Of a stretch of DNA of 21,597 bases, positions 7,200-13,966 are shown in pieces. The notes beneath the pieces are model-generated. The model worked only from the letters and a program-made list of their open reading frames with translations, was not told the DNA's origin and did not search any database. The first letter of the stretch is position 1. Every line of letters begins with the position of its first letter. Where the stretch lies: assembly GCA_023435805.1 (NCBI GenBank), contig JAEZMC010000253.1, positions 1 to 21,597 of the forward strand, given 5' to 3'. Source of the stretch: Bacillota bacterium (GTDB lineage: Bacteria; Bacillota; Clostridia; Acetivibrionales; DTU013). The position numbers were made by a program, and so were the translations under genes.

Positions 7200-7805
7200 T
7201 TGAAGAAAAGAGCAGTTTTGTTGTTCATATTCCTGATGCTGTTTACCGCACAAGCCTTTGCACAATCGACCTATACCGTCAGGTCCGGCGATACCATGTG
7301 GAAGATAGCCAGCAGGAATCAAGTGGGATTAAGCGAACTCATCGCCGCCAACCCGCATATCAGTAATCCGGCACTGATATATCCCGGCCAGAAGCTCACC
7401 ATTCCTACAGTGACTACAACCTCGCAGGAGAATGAGGTAATACGTCTTGTAAACGTACAAAGAGCCAACGCCGGCCTCCAGCAGCTGACTACCAACTGGG
7501 AACTGAGCAGGGTTGCCAGATACAAGTCTGCCGATATGGCTAACAAAGGGTATTTCAGCCATACTTCACCCACCTACGGGACGCCATTCCAGATGATGGA
7601 AAACTTCGGCCTTCGATTCTCTGCCGCCGGTGAAAACATAGCATACGGACAAACCACGCCGTCCCAGGTTATGGATGCCTGGATGAACTCGCCCGGACAC
7701 AGAAGCAATATTATGAGTGCAACCTATAACCAGATAGGCGTAGGCCTCGCAAAAAACAAAAACGGAGTATGCTATTGGACTCAAATGTTCATTAAGGCTA
7801 TGTAA
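7200..7805 (+). CDS. Secreted LysM plus CAP/SCP-domain protein (YkwD-like)
   Basis: This 201-residue exported protein has a signal peptide (residues 1-22, MKKRAVLLFIFLMLFTAQAF). One LysM module binds cell wall (about 24-69: YTVRSGDTMWKIASRN to IYPGQKLTIP). A C-terminal CAP domain (77-199) has the family blocks GYFSHTSP, AAGENIAYG, WMNSPGHRSNIM and CYWTQMF. CAP proteins of this bacterial type often act at the cell wall or in spore coats; their biochemical activity is poorly defined. The TTG at 7200 is preferred because GAGGTG (7188-7193) lies 6 bases upstream; a GTG start at 7191 would sit inside that site. It is a single gene with its own upstream region. No clear sigma-A promoter is visible there, which would allow an alternative sigma factor (inference). 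Confidence 0.92.
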   Translation: MKKRAVLLFIFLMLFTAQAFAQSTYTVRSGDTMWKIASRNQVGLSELIAANPHISNPALIYPGQKLTIPTVTTTSQENEVIRLVNVQRANAGLQQLTTNWELSRVARYKSADMANKGYFSHTSPTYGTPFQMMENFGLRFSAAGENIAYGQTTPSQVMDAWMNSPGHRSNIMSATYNQIGVGLAKNKNGVCYWTQMFIKAM

Positions 7806-7810
7806 AACAA

Positions 7811-7854
7811 AAGCAGACCGGGCAATATCAAAGATGGTACTGCCCTTGCTGCTT
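7811..7854 (-). terminator. Intrinsic terminator of the yjjP-yjjB genes, between convergent genes
   Basis: An interrupted stem pairs AAGCAG and GGGCA (7811-7816, 7820-7824) with TGCCC and CTGCTT (7841-7845, 7849-7854). On the minus strand it runs into TTTTGTTTTA. It lies between the LysM-CAP stop and the yjjB-like stop and may serve both strands. Confidence 0.6.
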
Positions 7855-7862
7855 ACATAATT

Positions 7863-8300
7863 TTATTCTCTTGCCTGCCTGCTCTTCGGTTTTGACGCAA
7901 GCCTGAAAACGGCCGTCACCAGCAGTATTCCAAATGCAATGGCACCGGCGCCCGCAAGCGTTTCAACCAGCTTGCCGCCGGCTTTGAACAATTCATTGGC
8001 GGTCATCAGCTGTATCGTCTCGTAGGCTGCAATTCCGGGCACAATCGGGAAAATTCCAGGTATGGAAAATATGGTGGATGGCGCTTTGAGCAGTCTTGCT
8101 GCGCTTTCGCTGTATATGCCCACCGCCGCGGCACCCAGAAAAATTGCCAGTATGGAGTGATCCGTCAAATACAGCATCCATGTATATACTAGCCAGCCCG
8201 ATACGCCTGACAGGCCGGAATAGAGCAGTTTGTAGCCCTTTATGTTAAAAACCAGCGCCGCGCAAAAGCTTCCGAGAAAAGCCAGTATAAATGCCTGCAT
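7863..8300 (-). CDS. YjjB-like small subunit of threonine/serine exporter (ThrE C-terminal half)
   Basis: This 145-residue integral membrane protein has about four or five hydrophobic segments, for example residues 3-20, 27-44, 49-64, 78-92 and 115-133. It belongs to the DUF3815/ThrE_2 family; the block PSTIFSIPGIFPIVPG is characteristic. With its partner YjjP it would form the split version of the threonine/serine exporter ThrE; related split pairs have also been linked to organic-acid transport. Its ATG lies 4 bases after the yjjP stop, so the two are translationally coupled. The exported substrate is not shown by the sequence. Confidence 0.9.
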   Translation of the reverse strand: MQAFILAFLGSFCAALVFNIKGYKLLYSGLSGVSGWLVYTWMLYLTDHSILAIFLGAAAVGIYSESAARLLKAPSTIFSIPGIFPIVPGIAAYETIQLMTANELFKAGGKLVETLAGAGAIAFGILLVTAVFRLASKPKSRQARE

Positions 8301-8304
8301 CTCA

Positions 8305-9060
8305 TCACCACCATTTCATTCCGATTGAAAGAGATATCGCCACGCCTGCGGCTACGGCCGCCGCAATCAGGAACGCCTCTCCGAGCCTTGTAAAGCTGGC
8401 GACCAGATCGCCGTAAAAGGCATCCTTTATTCCGTTTGTAATAGCCATTCCCGGCAGGAAAAGCATTACGGAGCCGATGATGATCTTATACTCGTTCAGA
8501 TCAGGAAAAAGCCGGACTGCAGCAATACTCAAAAAACCTGCTGCCAATCCGGCTATGAATAATTCGAAAAATTGAAAGAACCCTTTTCTTGAAAAGCTCT
8601 CTTTTGTTATATACACAAGAAGCCCGATGGGAATGGCCGCCAAACCGTCATAAAAACTGCCCTTAAACAGCAGCGTGAAGACAAAGGACGCGACCGATGC
8701 CGCGGCAAGCCTGACAGGAAGGGAGTACGCCTTGCCCGCTTCAATATTGGCAAGGCATTCCGATGCAGTTTCATAATCCAACAGGGAAGCTGCCAGGCTT
8801 CGGGAGAAGGTATTCACCCGGTCAATCCTGTCCAGATCAATCGTACGCTGCTGTATCCGTTTAAATGTGGTCTTGGTTTCTCCATTTCCGTCCCGGATGG
8901 AAATAAAAATTCCCGTGGGCAATACAAAGCTCTCACATGTCGTGTGATAACTGTTGCATATCCGTATGATGGTCTCTTCAACTCTGTAAATTTCCGCACC
9001 GCTGGTGAGCATAATCTCACCGGACTTCAGCGCAATTTGCATCAATTCCGCAGTTTGCAT
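8305..9060 (-). CDS. YjjP-like large subunit of threonine/serine exporter (ThrE N-terminal half)
   Basis: This 251-residue protein is of the DUF1212/ThrE_1 family. The soluble N-terminal part holds the diagnostic stretch ALKSGEIMLTSGAEIYRVEE, followed by LPTGIFISI and an arginine-rich linker (RIQQRTIDLDRIDRVN). From about residue 118 onward there are five hydrophobic helices. It pairs with the YjjB-like protein directly downstream to make a two-part amino-acid or organic-acid exporter in the cytoplasmic membrane. The ATG at 9060 has GGAG 7 bases upstream. The DUF4097 lipoprotein gene lies 146 bases upstream on the same strand and may be co-transcribed, because no terminator with a T-run is seen between them. 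Confidence 0.9.
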   Translation of the reverse strand: MQTAELMQIALKSGEIMLTSGAEIYRVEETIIRICNSYHTTCESFVLPTGIFISIRDGNGETKTTFKRIQQRTIDLDRIDRVNTFSRSLAASLLDYETASECLANIEAGKAYSLPVRLAAASVASFVFTLLFKGSFYDGLAAIPIGLLVYITKESFSRKGFFQFFELFIAGLAAGFLSIAAVRLFPDLNEYKIIIGSVMLFLPGMAITNGIKDAFYGDLVASFTRLGEAFLIAAAVAAGVAISLSIGMKWW

Positions 9061-9152
9061 GCCACGACTCCAGCTAAAGAACGTTCAGACATCGTCCAAA
9101 GACAACTTCCGCTAATCATTATGAGGTGCATACCGAATACATTAGTATACAT

Positions 9153-9167
9153 TTCTGCGAAGCAGAA
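9153..9167. repeat. Small hairpin in the gap before yjjP
   Basis: TTCTGC (9153-9158) and GCAGAA (9162-9167) form a 6-base stem with a GAA triloop in the 146-base gap between the DUF4097 gene and yjjP. Neither strand has a T-run after it, so it is not a standard terminator. Its role is unknown. Confidence 0.35.
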
Positions 9168-9206
9168 TTCCAACAAAGGAAGCGAAAGCAATTTTACAAC
9201 CGACCT

Positions 9207-10058
9207 TTACTTACTGTCAATTGTAACATTTCCTGCCACGGTTGTCACGATAACCTTCGTACCACCGCCGTTTATTTGCTGTTTCAGCGTACCGCTGTTC
9301 AGCTTTGATCCTGACAGGAAGCTTCCGCCTATATTGCCCGCAGTAATTTTCGCCTCCAGATCAAAGCCTGAATCCGCAGGTAATATCATCCGGATCTGGC
9401 CGGCAGTATTCGAAACCGCTAGTTTATCAGCTTTACCGATATCTGCATCGATGGTTACCATGCCCGCATTCACGTTGATATCACTGGTACCGTTCAGTTT
9501 AACGTCCTTCAGATCTACATTGCCGGCATTTTGTTCAATGGTTACCTGGCCGGTAACAGACTCCATATTGATGTTGCCGGCATTGCCTTTGATTGTATAA
9601 AACTTTATATGTTCCGGAACCTCCACCTCGAAATCAATGCTGACCTGTGCACCTTTATACTGCTGTTCCACCCATTTCCACAGATCATTCTTTTTGCCGT
9701 CCGCGGTCACCGGGTAAACGGACAGCTTTTTCCTGTCGGCAATCACCGCGACGTCCATATTTTGCAGGATTTTGGCTTTTACGTTTTCATCCGTACTTTT
9801 TACATTCTTTATTACTTTTATGCTGATATCTTCCGAAGACGTGGTTTTAATGGAAATATTTCCTGCCGTGTTCTTCAACTCCAGCTTTTCAATATCGGCC
9901 GCATTCCTGCCGATGTTCTTTTCTTCCTTCAACGTAGACCCTTTGTCCACAGATATGTTTCCGTCAAAATTCACCCTGTCCCCACCCACATCTATCGTGC
10001 AGGCTGTCGACAAAACCAGGGAAACCAAAACCGCGGATAAAAGAATGTATTTTTTCAT
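9207..10058 (-). CDS. DUF4097-type beta-repeat lipoprotein
   Basis: This is a 283-residue cell-surface lipoprotein. The N-terminus MKKYILLSAVLVSLVLSTAC is a lipoprotein signal with the lipobox LSTAC. The mature part repeats a short strand-turn unit with an Ala-Gly-Asn core: NTAGNISI, KGNAGNINM, EQNAGNVDL, NVNAGMVTI, SNTAGQIRM, KITAGNIGG and TTVAGNVTI. This pattern is typical of DUF4097 proteins and predicts stacked beta strands (a beta-helix or beta-roll). The ATG at 10058 has GGAGGG close upstream; the ATG at 10070 has no ribosome binding site. The function of the family is unknown. Many members sit near membrane-stress or PspC-type genes, but here the neighbours are the YjjP/YjjB exporter genes. 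Confidence 0.85.
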   Translation of the reverse strand: MKKYILLSAVLVSLVLSTACTIDVGGDRVNFDGNISVDKGSTLKEEKNIGRNAADIEKLELKNTAGNISIKTTSSEDISIKVIKNVKSTDENVKAKILQNMDVAVIADRKKLSVYPVTADGKKNDLWKWVEQQYKGAQVSIDFEVEVPEHIKFYTIKGNAGNINMESVTGQVTIEQNAGNVDLKDVKLNGTSDINVNAGMVTIDADIGKADKLAVSNTAGQIRMILPADSGFDLEAKITAGNIGGSFLSGSKLNSGTLKQQINGGGTKVIVTTVAGNVTIDSK

Positions 10059-10191
10059 AGCACCCTCCATTTATTTAAACATAACTCTTTCACAGGGATA
10101 ATACGGCAAATTGAATTAAATGTTTCATCAAAATCGTTCAAACTCTTTTTTTATCAAAAATCTTTTCCTGACCGGTTTTTAGCGTGAAATT

Positions 10192-10260
10192 CCTACGTCC
10201 GGAGCAGGTAGGCAATAATATTACAAAAAAGGTGAAATATTTTCAATACAACACTACCTA
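10192..10260. repeat. Repeated CCTAC/GTAGG motifs upstream of the corrinoid gene
   Basis: CCTAC (10192-10196), AGGTAGG (10206-10212) and CTACCTA (10254-10260) are three copies of one short motif in mixed orientation within 69 bases. The last ends 18 bases before the -10 box, where a -35 would sit. The -35 itself is poor, so an activator binding here is possible. The AraC-type regulator downstream is a candidate (inference). Confidence 0.35.
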
Positions 10261-10278
10261 TCAAGGGTAAAATGTGTT

Positions 10279-10284
10279 TATAAT
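10279..10284 (+). promoter_or_regulatory. -10 box of the corrinoid protein gene
   Basis: A perfect TATAAT lies 33 bases before the ATG at 10318. No good -35 is found at 16-18 bases upstream (TACCTA at 10255-10260 is weak), which suggests activator-dependent expression. No long structured leader such as a cobalamin riboswitch fits in the space. Confidence 0.5.
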
Positions 10285-10317
10285 GATAATAAAGCTAGTT
10301 TATTAGGGGGATATACT

Positions 10318-10953
10318 ATGAGCATTTTGAATGAAATTTCGCAAAACCTGCAAATCGGCAAGGCCAAACTTGTTAAGGAATTGGTCCAGAAAGCGGTTGA
10401 CGAAGGCATCAGCGCCGAAACCATTTTGAGGGAAGGCTTGCTTGATGGTATGGGAATTATCGGCGCGAAATTCAAGAATGATGAAGTTTACGTACCCGAT
10501 GTACTGATTGCAGCCAGGGCTATGAACGCCGGAACCGAGATTTTGAAGCCTCTGCTTGCCGCCAGCGGCGTTAAAGCCACCGGAAAAGTAGTTCTCGGCA
10601 CGGTTGCCGGAGACCTTCATGACATAGGCAAGAACCTTGTCAGAATGATGATGGAAGGCAAAGGACTGGAAGTAATCGATATCGGTATCGATGTCCCTGC
10701 AGAAAAATTCATTGAAACCGCCATTAAGGAAAATGCACAGATCATTGCATGCTCAGCACTTCTAACCACTACCATGGGTGAAATGCAGAACGTCGTAAAT
10801 GCTGCCGTTCAGGCCGGCATCCGCGACAAGGTCACCATCATGATCGGCGGCGCTCCTGTAACACAGAGCTTTGCAGAAAATATCGGCGCCGACATTTATA
10901 CCCACGATGCTGCGTCTGCAGCTGAAGCAGCCATTGGCGCATGCCAGGCATAA
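10318..10953 (+). CDS. Corrinoid (cobalamin)-binding protein, MtaC/MtbC-like
   Basis: This 211-residue soluble methyl carrier holds a corrinoid cofactor for methyltransferases. Residues 1-85 form the helical Met-synthase-like cap domain (LVKELVQKAVDEGISAETIL, GLLDGMGIIGAKF, EVYVPDVLIAARAMN). From about residue 88 a Rossmann-like B12 domain follows, with GDLHDIGKN (98-106). The DxHxxG motif (Asp99, His101, Gly104) supplies the lower cobalt ligand. SALLTTTM (146-153) and IGGAPVT (177-183) are the other conserved blocks. The ATG at 10318 has a GGGGG ribosome binding site. A strong terminator ends the unit, so it is expressed alone. No substrate methyltransferase (MtaB, MttB or MtgB type) is adjacent, so its partner enzymes are unknown. 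A PocR/AraC regulator follows. Confidence 0.93.
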   Translation: MSILNEISQNLQIGKAKLVKELVQKAVDEGISAETILREGLLDGMGIIGAKFKNDEVYVPDVLIAARAMNAGTEILKPLLAASGVKATGKVVLGTVAGDLHDIGKNLVRMMMEGKGLEVIDIGIDVPAEKFIETAIKENAQIIACSALLTTTMGEMQNVVNAAVQAGIRDKVTIMIGGAPVTQSFAENIGADIYTHDAASAAEAAIGACQA

Positions 10954-10968
10954 CAGTGTAAGATAACG

Positions 10969-11003
10969 ATTCCCGTTAATGTTCGGTTAACGGGAATTTT
11001 TTT
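10969..11003 (+). terminator. Strong intrinsic terminator of the corrinoid gene
   Basis: ATTCCCGTTAA (10969-10979) pairs perfectly with TTAACGGGAAT (10987-10997) around a 7-base loop, followed by a run of T to 11003. Confidence 0.92.
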
Positions 11004-11051
11004 AATTCTGATGAGGTATCCGGATTCCCTGTTCAAGGGCATATCCGGCAG

Positions 11052-11132
11052 GTATACTTAAATATTCGCAAGATTAATAGCATTTACCATTTATACCACC
11101 TGCATAATATTGTATTATAATTATGTATACTT
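11052..11132. repeat. Direct repeat GTATACTT flanking the regulator promoter
   Basis: GTATACTT occurs at 11052-11059 and 11125-11132, 73 bases apart (close to seven helical turns). The second copy lies just after the TATAAT at 11116-11121. Extended similarity includes the following AT-rich bases. A near-copy, TATACTTGACATTTA, occurs at 15806-15820 before the YtvI-like gene. It may be an autoregulatory site, but it is short and AT-rich. Confidence 0.3.
11116..11121 (+). promoter_or_regulatory. -10 box of the PocR/AraC regulator gene
   Basis: TATAAT lies 41 bases before the TTG start at 11162. The -35 position has only a weak match (ATACCA at 11093-11098 with 17-base spacing). Confidence 0.45.
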
Positions 11133-11161
11133 GATATTTAAGGACTAAAGGAGAAAAAGCA

Positions 11162-12463
11162 TTGAATACCGAGTTGAACGGACCGGGCTTTGATTTTGAA
11201 AAAGCCAGGAAGCATGCAGGCAACTATGCCCGTGCCACAGGAACGGAATGCACCATTATTGGCTCCAGAGGTGAATTGCTGTATGAAACCCAATGCTATT
11301 CAAGCATGTGTGCATTCTGCAGAAATTCTCAGTCTGAAGGAGAAAATAAGCCGGAATGTGCAGGAGTACACCTGTATGGAAGTTATCAGGCCGAAAGGTT
11401 TGACGGCAAATATGTCTTCTTTTGCCCGATGGGTCTGGTTCATTGGGCTTCGCCTGTCGTTCGCAATGGCGTCATGCAGGGGGCAATGATCGGTGGTCCT
11501 GTTCTGATGGTGAATCCCGATGAATTTCTGCTGGAGGAATTGATAAGGGAAAACGGAATTAATGAAGAAAAAATGGAAGAATTTTATAAATATATAAAGG
11601 ATGTTCCCGTGATACAGCCGGATGTTGTCAACAGCTTGTCCGAACTGCTTTTGATTATTGCGGGCAGCATCAGCTCTGATCGTTCGCAGCTGGACGGGCA
11701 AAGGCAGTATTATGAATTGCAGGCGGGAATATCGGACGCGGTCCAGCAGATCAAGCTGGCGGAATATCATGAGAACACCCTGGCGGAGTACCCCTTTAAA
11801 AAAGAAAAGGAACTGCTGACTAAAATTGCGCTTGGGGACAAGTCGGCTTCCCAGAAGATATTGAACGAAATTCTCGGGTATATTTTCTTTTCCTCCGGCA
11901 AGGACTTCAACGTGATCAAGGCAAGGGTGCTGGAGCTGGTCGTTCTGCTGTCAAGGGCCGCCGTTGAAGGCGGCGCGGATATCGAGGAGGTCTTCGGTTT
12001 GAATTACCGCTACCTGTCGGATATTCACAGCTTCAAAACAGTTGAAGAGCTGAGCTTCTGGCTTTCAAACATCATGGCCAGGTTCACCGACTGTGTATTC
12101 AATCTTGCGGACGTACGTCATAAGGATACGATATATAAGGCGCTCGATTATATCAAGCGAAACTACAATAAAAGAATTACGCTGGAGGAAGTTGCGGGAC
12201 AGGTTTTTCTCAATCCCTCCTATTTCAGCAAGATATTTAAGAATGAAGTAAAGACCACCTTCGTCTCCTATGTGAACAAGATACGGATCAATGCCGCAAA
12301 AAACCTGCTGGCCGATATTGCCATACCGCTGACCGATGTCTCGTGTATGGTAGGCTTTGAGGATCAGAGCTACTTCACAAAGGTATTTAAAAAGGCAACC
12401 GGTGTGACACCGGGTAAATACAGGGAATCAAGAGGCCAGCAGACAGCTTCCGGTAAATCGTGA
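11162..12463 (+). CDS. PocR-domain AraC-family transcriptional regulator
   Basis: This 433-residue regulator starts with a PocR sensory domain (about 8-170), recognisable by clustered cysteines (Cys45, Cys50, Cys53, Cys66, Cys88), HLYGSYQAERFDGKYVFFC and PMGLVHWASPVV followed by GAMIGGPVLM. PocR is the propanediol/cobalamin regulator of Salmonella; its domain is thought to bind small organic ligands. A helical linker runs to about residue 320. The C-terminal AraC double helix-turn-helix (322-423) includes RITLEEVAGQVFLNPSYFSK, IFKNEV, the SYVNKIRINAAKNLL helix and GFEDQSYFTKVFKKATGVTP. The TTG at 11162 is the start, with AAAGGAG (11147-11153) 8 bases upstream. Its place after a corrinoid protein suggests it responds to a methyl donor, diol or corrinoid and controls that gene (inference). 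Confidence 0.9.
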   Translation: MNTELNGPGFDFEKARKHAGNYARATGTECTIIGSRGELLYETQCYSSMCAFCRNSQSEGENKPECAGVHLYGSYQAERFDGKYVFFCPMGLVHWASPVVRNGVMQGAMIGGPVLMVNPDEFLLEELIRENGINEEKMEEFYKYIKDVPVIQPDVVNSLSELLLIIAGSISSDRSQLDGQRQYYELQAGISDAVQQIKLAEYHENTLAEYPFKKEKELLTKIALGDKSASQKILNEILGYIFFSSGKDFNVIKARVLELVVLLSRAAVEGGADIEEVFGLNYRYLSDIHSFKTVEELSFWLSNIMARFTDCVFNLADVRHKDTIYKALDYIKRNYNKRITLEEVAGQVFLNPSYFSKIFKNEVKTTFVSYVNKIRINAAKNLLADIAIPLTDVSCMVGFEDQSYFTKVFKKATGVTPGKYRESRGQQTASGKS

Positions 12464-12520
12464 ACCGGCCGGCCGGAACACACACTCCGGGAGTTGCCAG
12501 ATTGGCGCAATCCGCCGCTT

Positions 12521-12566
12521 AAAAAATAAAGTGCTGCATGCAATTTGACTTTATGCATGCAGCACT
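12521..12566 (-). terminator. Strong terminator of the korAB-ferritin operon
   Basis: A perfect 13-base stem pairs AGTGCTGCATGCA (12530-12542) with TGCATGCAGCACT (12554-12566) around an 11-base loop. On the minus strand it is followed by TTTATTTTTT. It lies between convergent genes. On the plus strand it has no T-run, so it may only weakly stop the AraC-type gene. Confidence 0.9.
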
Positions 12567-12585
12567 GCTTGTGCCAGGGTATATC

Positions 12586-13092
12586 CTACAATACCAGATC
12601 GGCGATATCTCTCCAGCTCTTTTCCAGTTCAGTCTGGTATTTTTTCTGGAACATCTCGCTGTGCTGTGTTTCCCAGCTGGACAATTCCTGCAGGAACTTC
12701 TTAGCCTCAGGCTCTTCTACCGCTTCCACAGCTTTGCTGTAGAAATAGGCAAAATCATGTTCGATCAGATAGGCCATGCGGATGATGGATACATCCGAGG
12801 AATCTCCGGTCTCCATAGGAATGGTGTCCGCATTATCCGACAGGATATGAGGGTCCTGCGCCTTGAAGCTGTCATCCACCACCCAGGAAATAGTCAGCGG
12901 CGGCTCGGCAAATTGAAGTTCGTCAAATTTATTTTTCAATATGTTGTAATGCCGTTTTTCTATTTCAGCAAGCTCGGCAAACAGCTTCCTTGTTTCTTCA
13001 GTTTCAGCCTTATCCATGTAGTATGAATAAAAATCGCTGGCATCCTTTTCCATTCTCATAGCGAACTTCAAAATATTTTTTACCTTGTCCAT
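12586..13092 (-). CDS. Ferritin-like di-iron protein (rubrerythrin-type, without rubredoxin domain)
   Basis: This 168-residue four-helix protein has a complete di-iron ligand set: Glu15 (MRMEKDASDFY), E45-x-x-H48 (IEKRHYNIL), Glu111 (LIEHDFAYFY) and E141-x-x-H144 (WETQHSEMF). The paired ExxH motifs are those of the rubrerythrin/ferritin-like superfamily. No CxxC rubredoxin module is present, unlike full rubrerythrins (about 190 residues), so electron delivery would need another protein. The ATG at 13092 has GGAGG upstream. It begins 22 bases after korB and is followed by a strong terminator, so it is the last gene of the korA-korB operon. A role in removing peroxide or oxygen near the oxygen-sensitive oxidoreductase is likely but inferred. 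Confidence 0.85.
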   Translation of the reverse strand: MDKVKNILKFAMRMEKDASDFYSYYMDKAETEETRKLFAELAEIEKRHYNILKNKFDELQFAEPPLTISWVVDDSFKAQDPHILSDNADTIPMETGDSSDVSIIRMAYLIEHDFAYFYSKAVEAVEEPEAKKFLQELSSWETQHSEMFQKKYQTELEKSWRDIADLVL

Positions 13093-13114
13093 GTTTCATC
13101 CTCCATATTTTTTA

Positions 13115-13966
13115 TTAAATAAAATCCTTCATATAGCTTTGTACCTTTTTCAGATCCACCTTCCGGTCAACCAGCGGCGGACCGGATTTCAGAAAGTTCA
13201 GCTTTTCGTTGAAATCCGGCTTGTTCTGCATATACAGAATGCCCGTCGGTATCCGTTCACCCCACTCCATCGCCTTTTCCATCGCTGCAAGCCTGTTGGA
13301 AGGGTCGTAATCTTCTGGGAGCTTGTATACGCGTTTCTTATACCATTGAAAGGTGTTGAGCTTGTTGAACGTGACACAGGGCTGGAAAATGTCCACAAGG
13401 GCATACCCTTTATAGCTTATTGCCGCCTTCATAATGGAAATAAGCTGCTCCCGGTCACCGCTGAAGGCTCTGGCCACGAACCCTGCCCCAAGCGATATGG
13501 CCAGCAGCACCGGGTTCAGCGGCTCGTTCATTGATCCGGCCGGTTGCACCTCGGTAACCATTTTCAGCTCAGTTGTGGGAGAAGCCTGACCCTTGGTCAG
13601 TCCGTAAATCTGATTGTCATGCACAAAATGGGTAATGTCCACATTTCTGCGGATATTATGGAGAAAATGGTTCCCGCCTTCTCCATATGAATCACCGTCA
13701 CCAGTATTGACAATAACCGTAAGCGCATTGTTGACGATTTTAGCTGCAGCCGCGGGTGGAAGAGATCTGCCGTGCAATCCGCAAAAACCGTTGGCATTCA
13801 GGTATTGGGGTGTTTTGGCAGCCTGACCGATACCGGCAGCCAGAAGCACCTCATGCGGCTTTTTCCCAAGCTGTTCAAGCGCTGCTTTCAGGGCAGCTAT
13901 AATCTCAAAATTGCCACATCCAGGGCACCATGCAGGTTCTGCAATCTTATACTGATAATCATACAT
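13115..13966 (-). CDS. korB: 2-oxoacid:ferredoxin oxidoreductase, beta subunit (TPP-binding)
   Basis: This 283-residue catalytic beta subunit works with KorA in CoA-dependent oxidative decarboxylation of a 2-oxoacid (2-oxoglutarate, pyruvate or a branched-chain keto acid), reducing ferredoxin. The [4Fe-4S] ligands are in AWCPGCGNFE (two Cys), GFCGLHGRSLP and QPCVTFN. The thiamine diphosphate region reads NTGDGDSYGEGGNHFLH, then RRNVDITHFVHDNQIYGLTKGQ, the family pattern. The ATG at 13966 is preferred because the upstream TTG at 13978 directly abuts GGGAGG. With the ATG the gene overlaps the end of korA by 8 bases, showing translational coupling. No separate delta (ferredoxin-like) subunit gene is seen, as in two-subunit KorAB enzymes. 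The substrate cannot be decided from sequence. Confidence 0.93.
   Translation of the reverse strand: MYDYQYKIAEPAWCPGCGNFEIIAALKAALEQLGKKPHEVLLAAGIGQAAKTPQYLNANGFCGLHGRSLPPAAAAKIVNNALTVIVNTGDGDSYGEGGNHFLHNIRRNVDITHFVHDNQIYGLTKGQASPTTELKMVTEVQPAGSMNEPLNPVLLAISLGAGFVARAFSGDREQLISIMKAAISYKGYALVDIFQPCVTFNKLNTFQWYKKRVYKLPEDYDPSNRLAAMEKAMEWGERIPTGILYMQNKPDFNEKLNFLKSGPPLVDRKVDLKKVQSYMKDFI

Noticed and set aside
10059..10317. Cobalamin riboswitch before the corrinoid gene
   Set aside because: The -10 box lies only 33 bases before the start codon, leaving no space for the long conserved leader, and I see no B12-box-like sequence.
12465..12476. CCGGCCGGCCGG triple repeat after the AraC-type gene
   Set aside because: It is a short 12-base palindromic run with no other copies seen in the window; no function can be argued.
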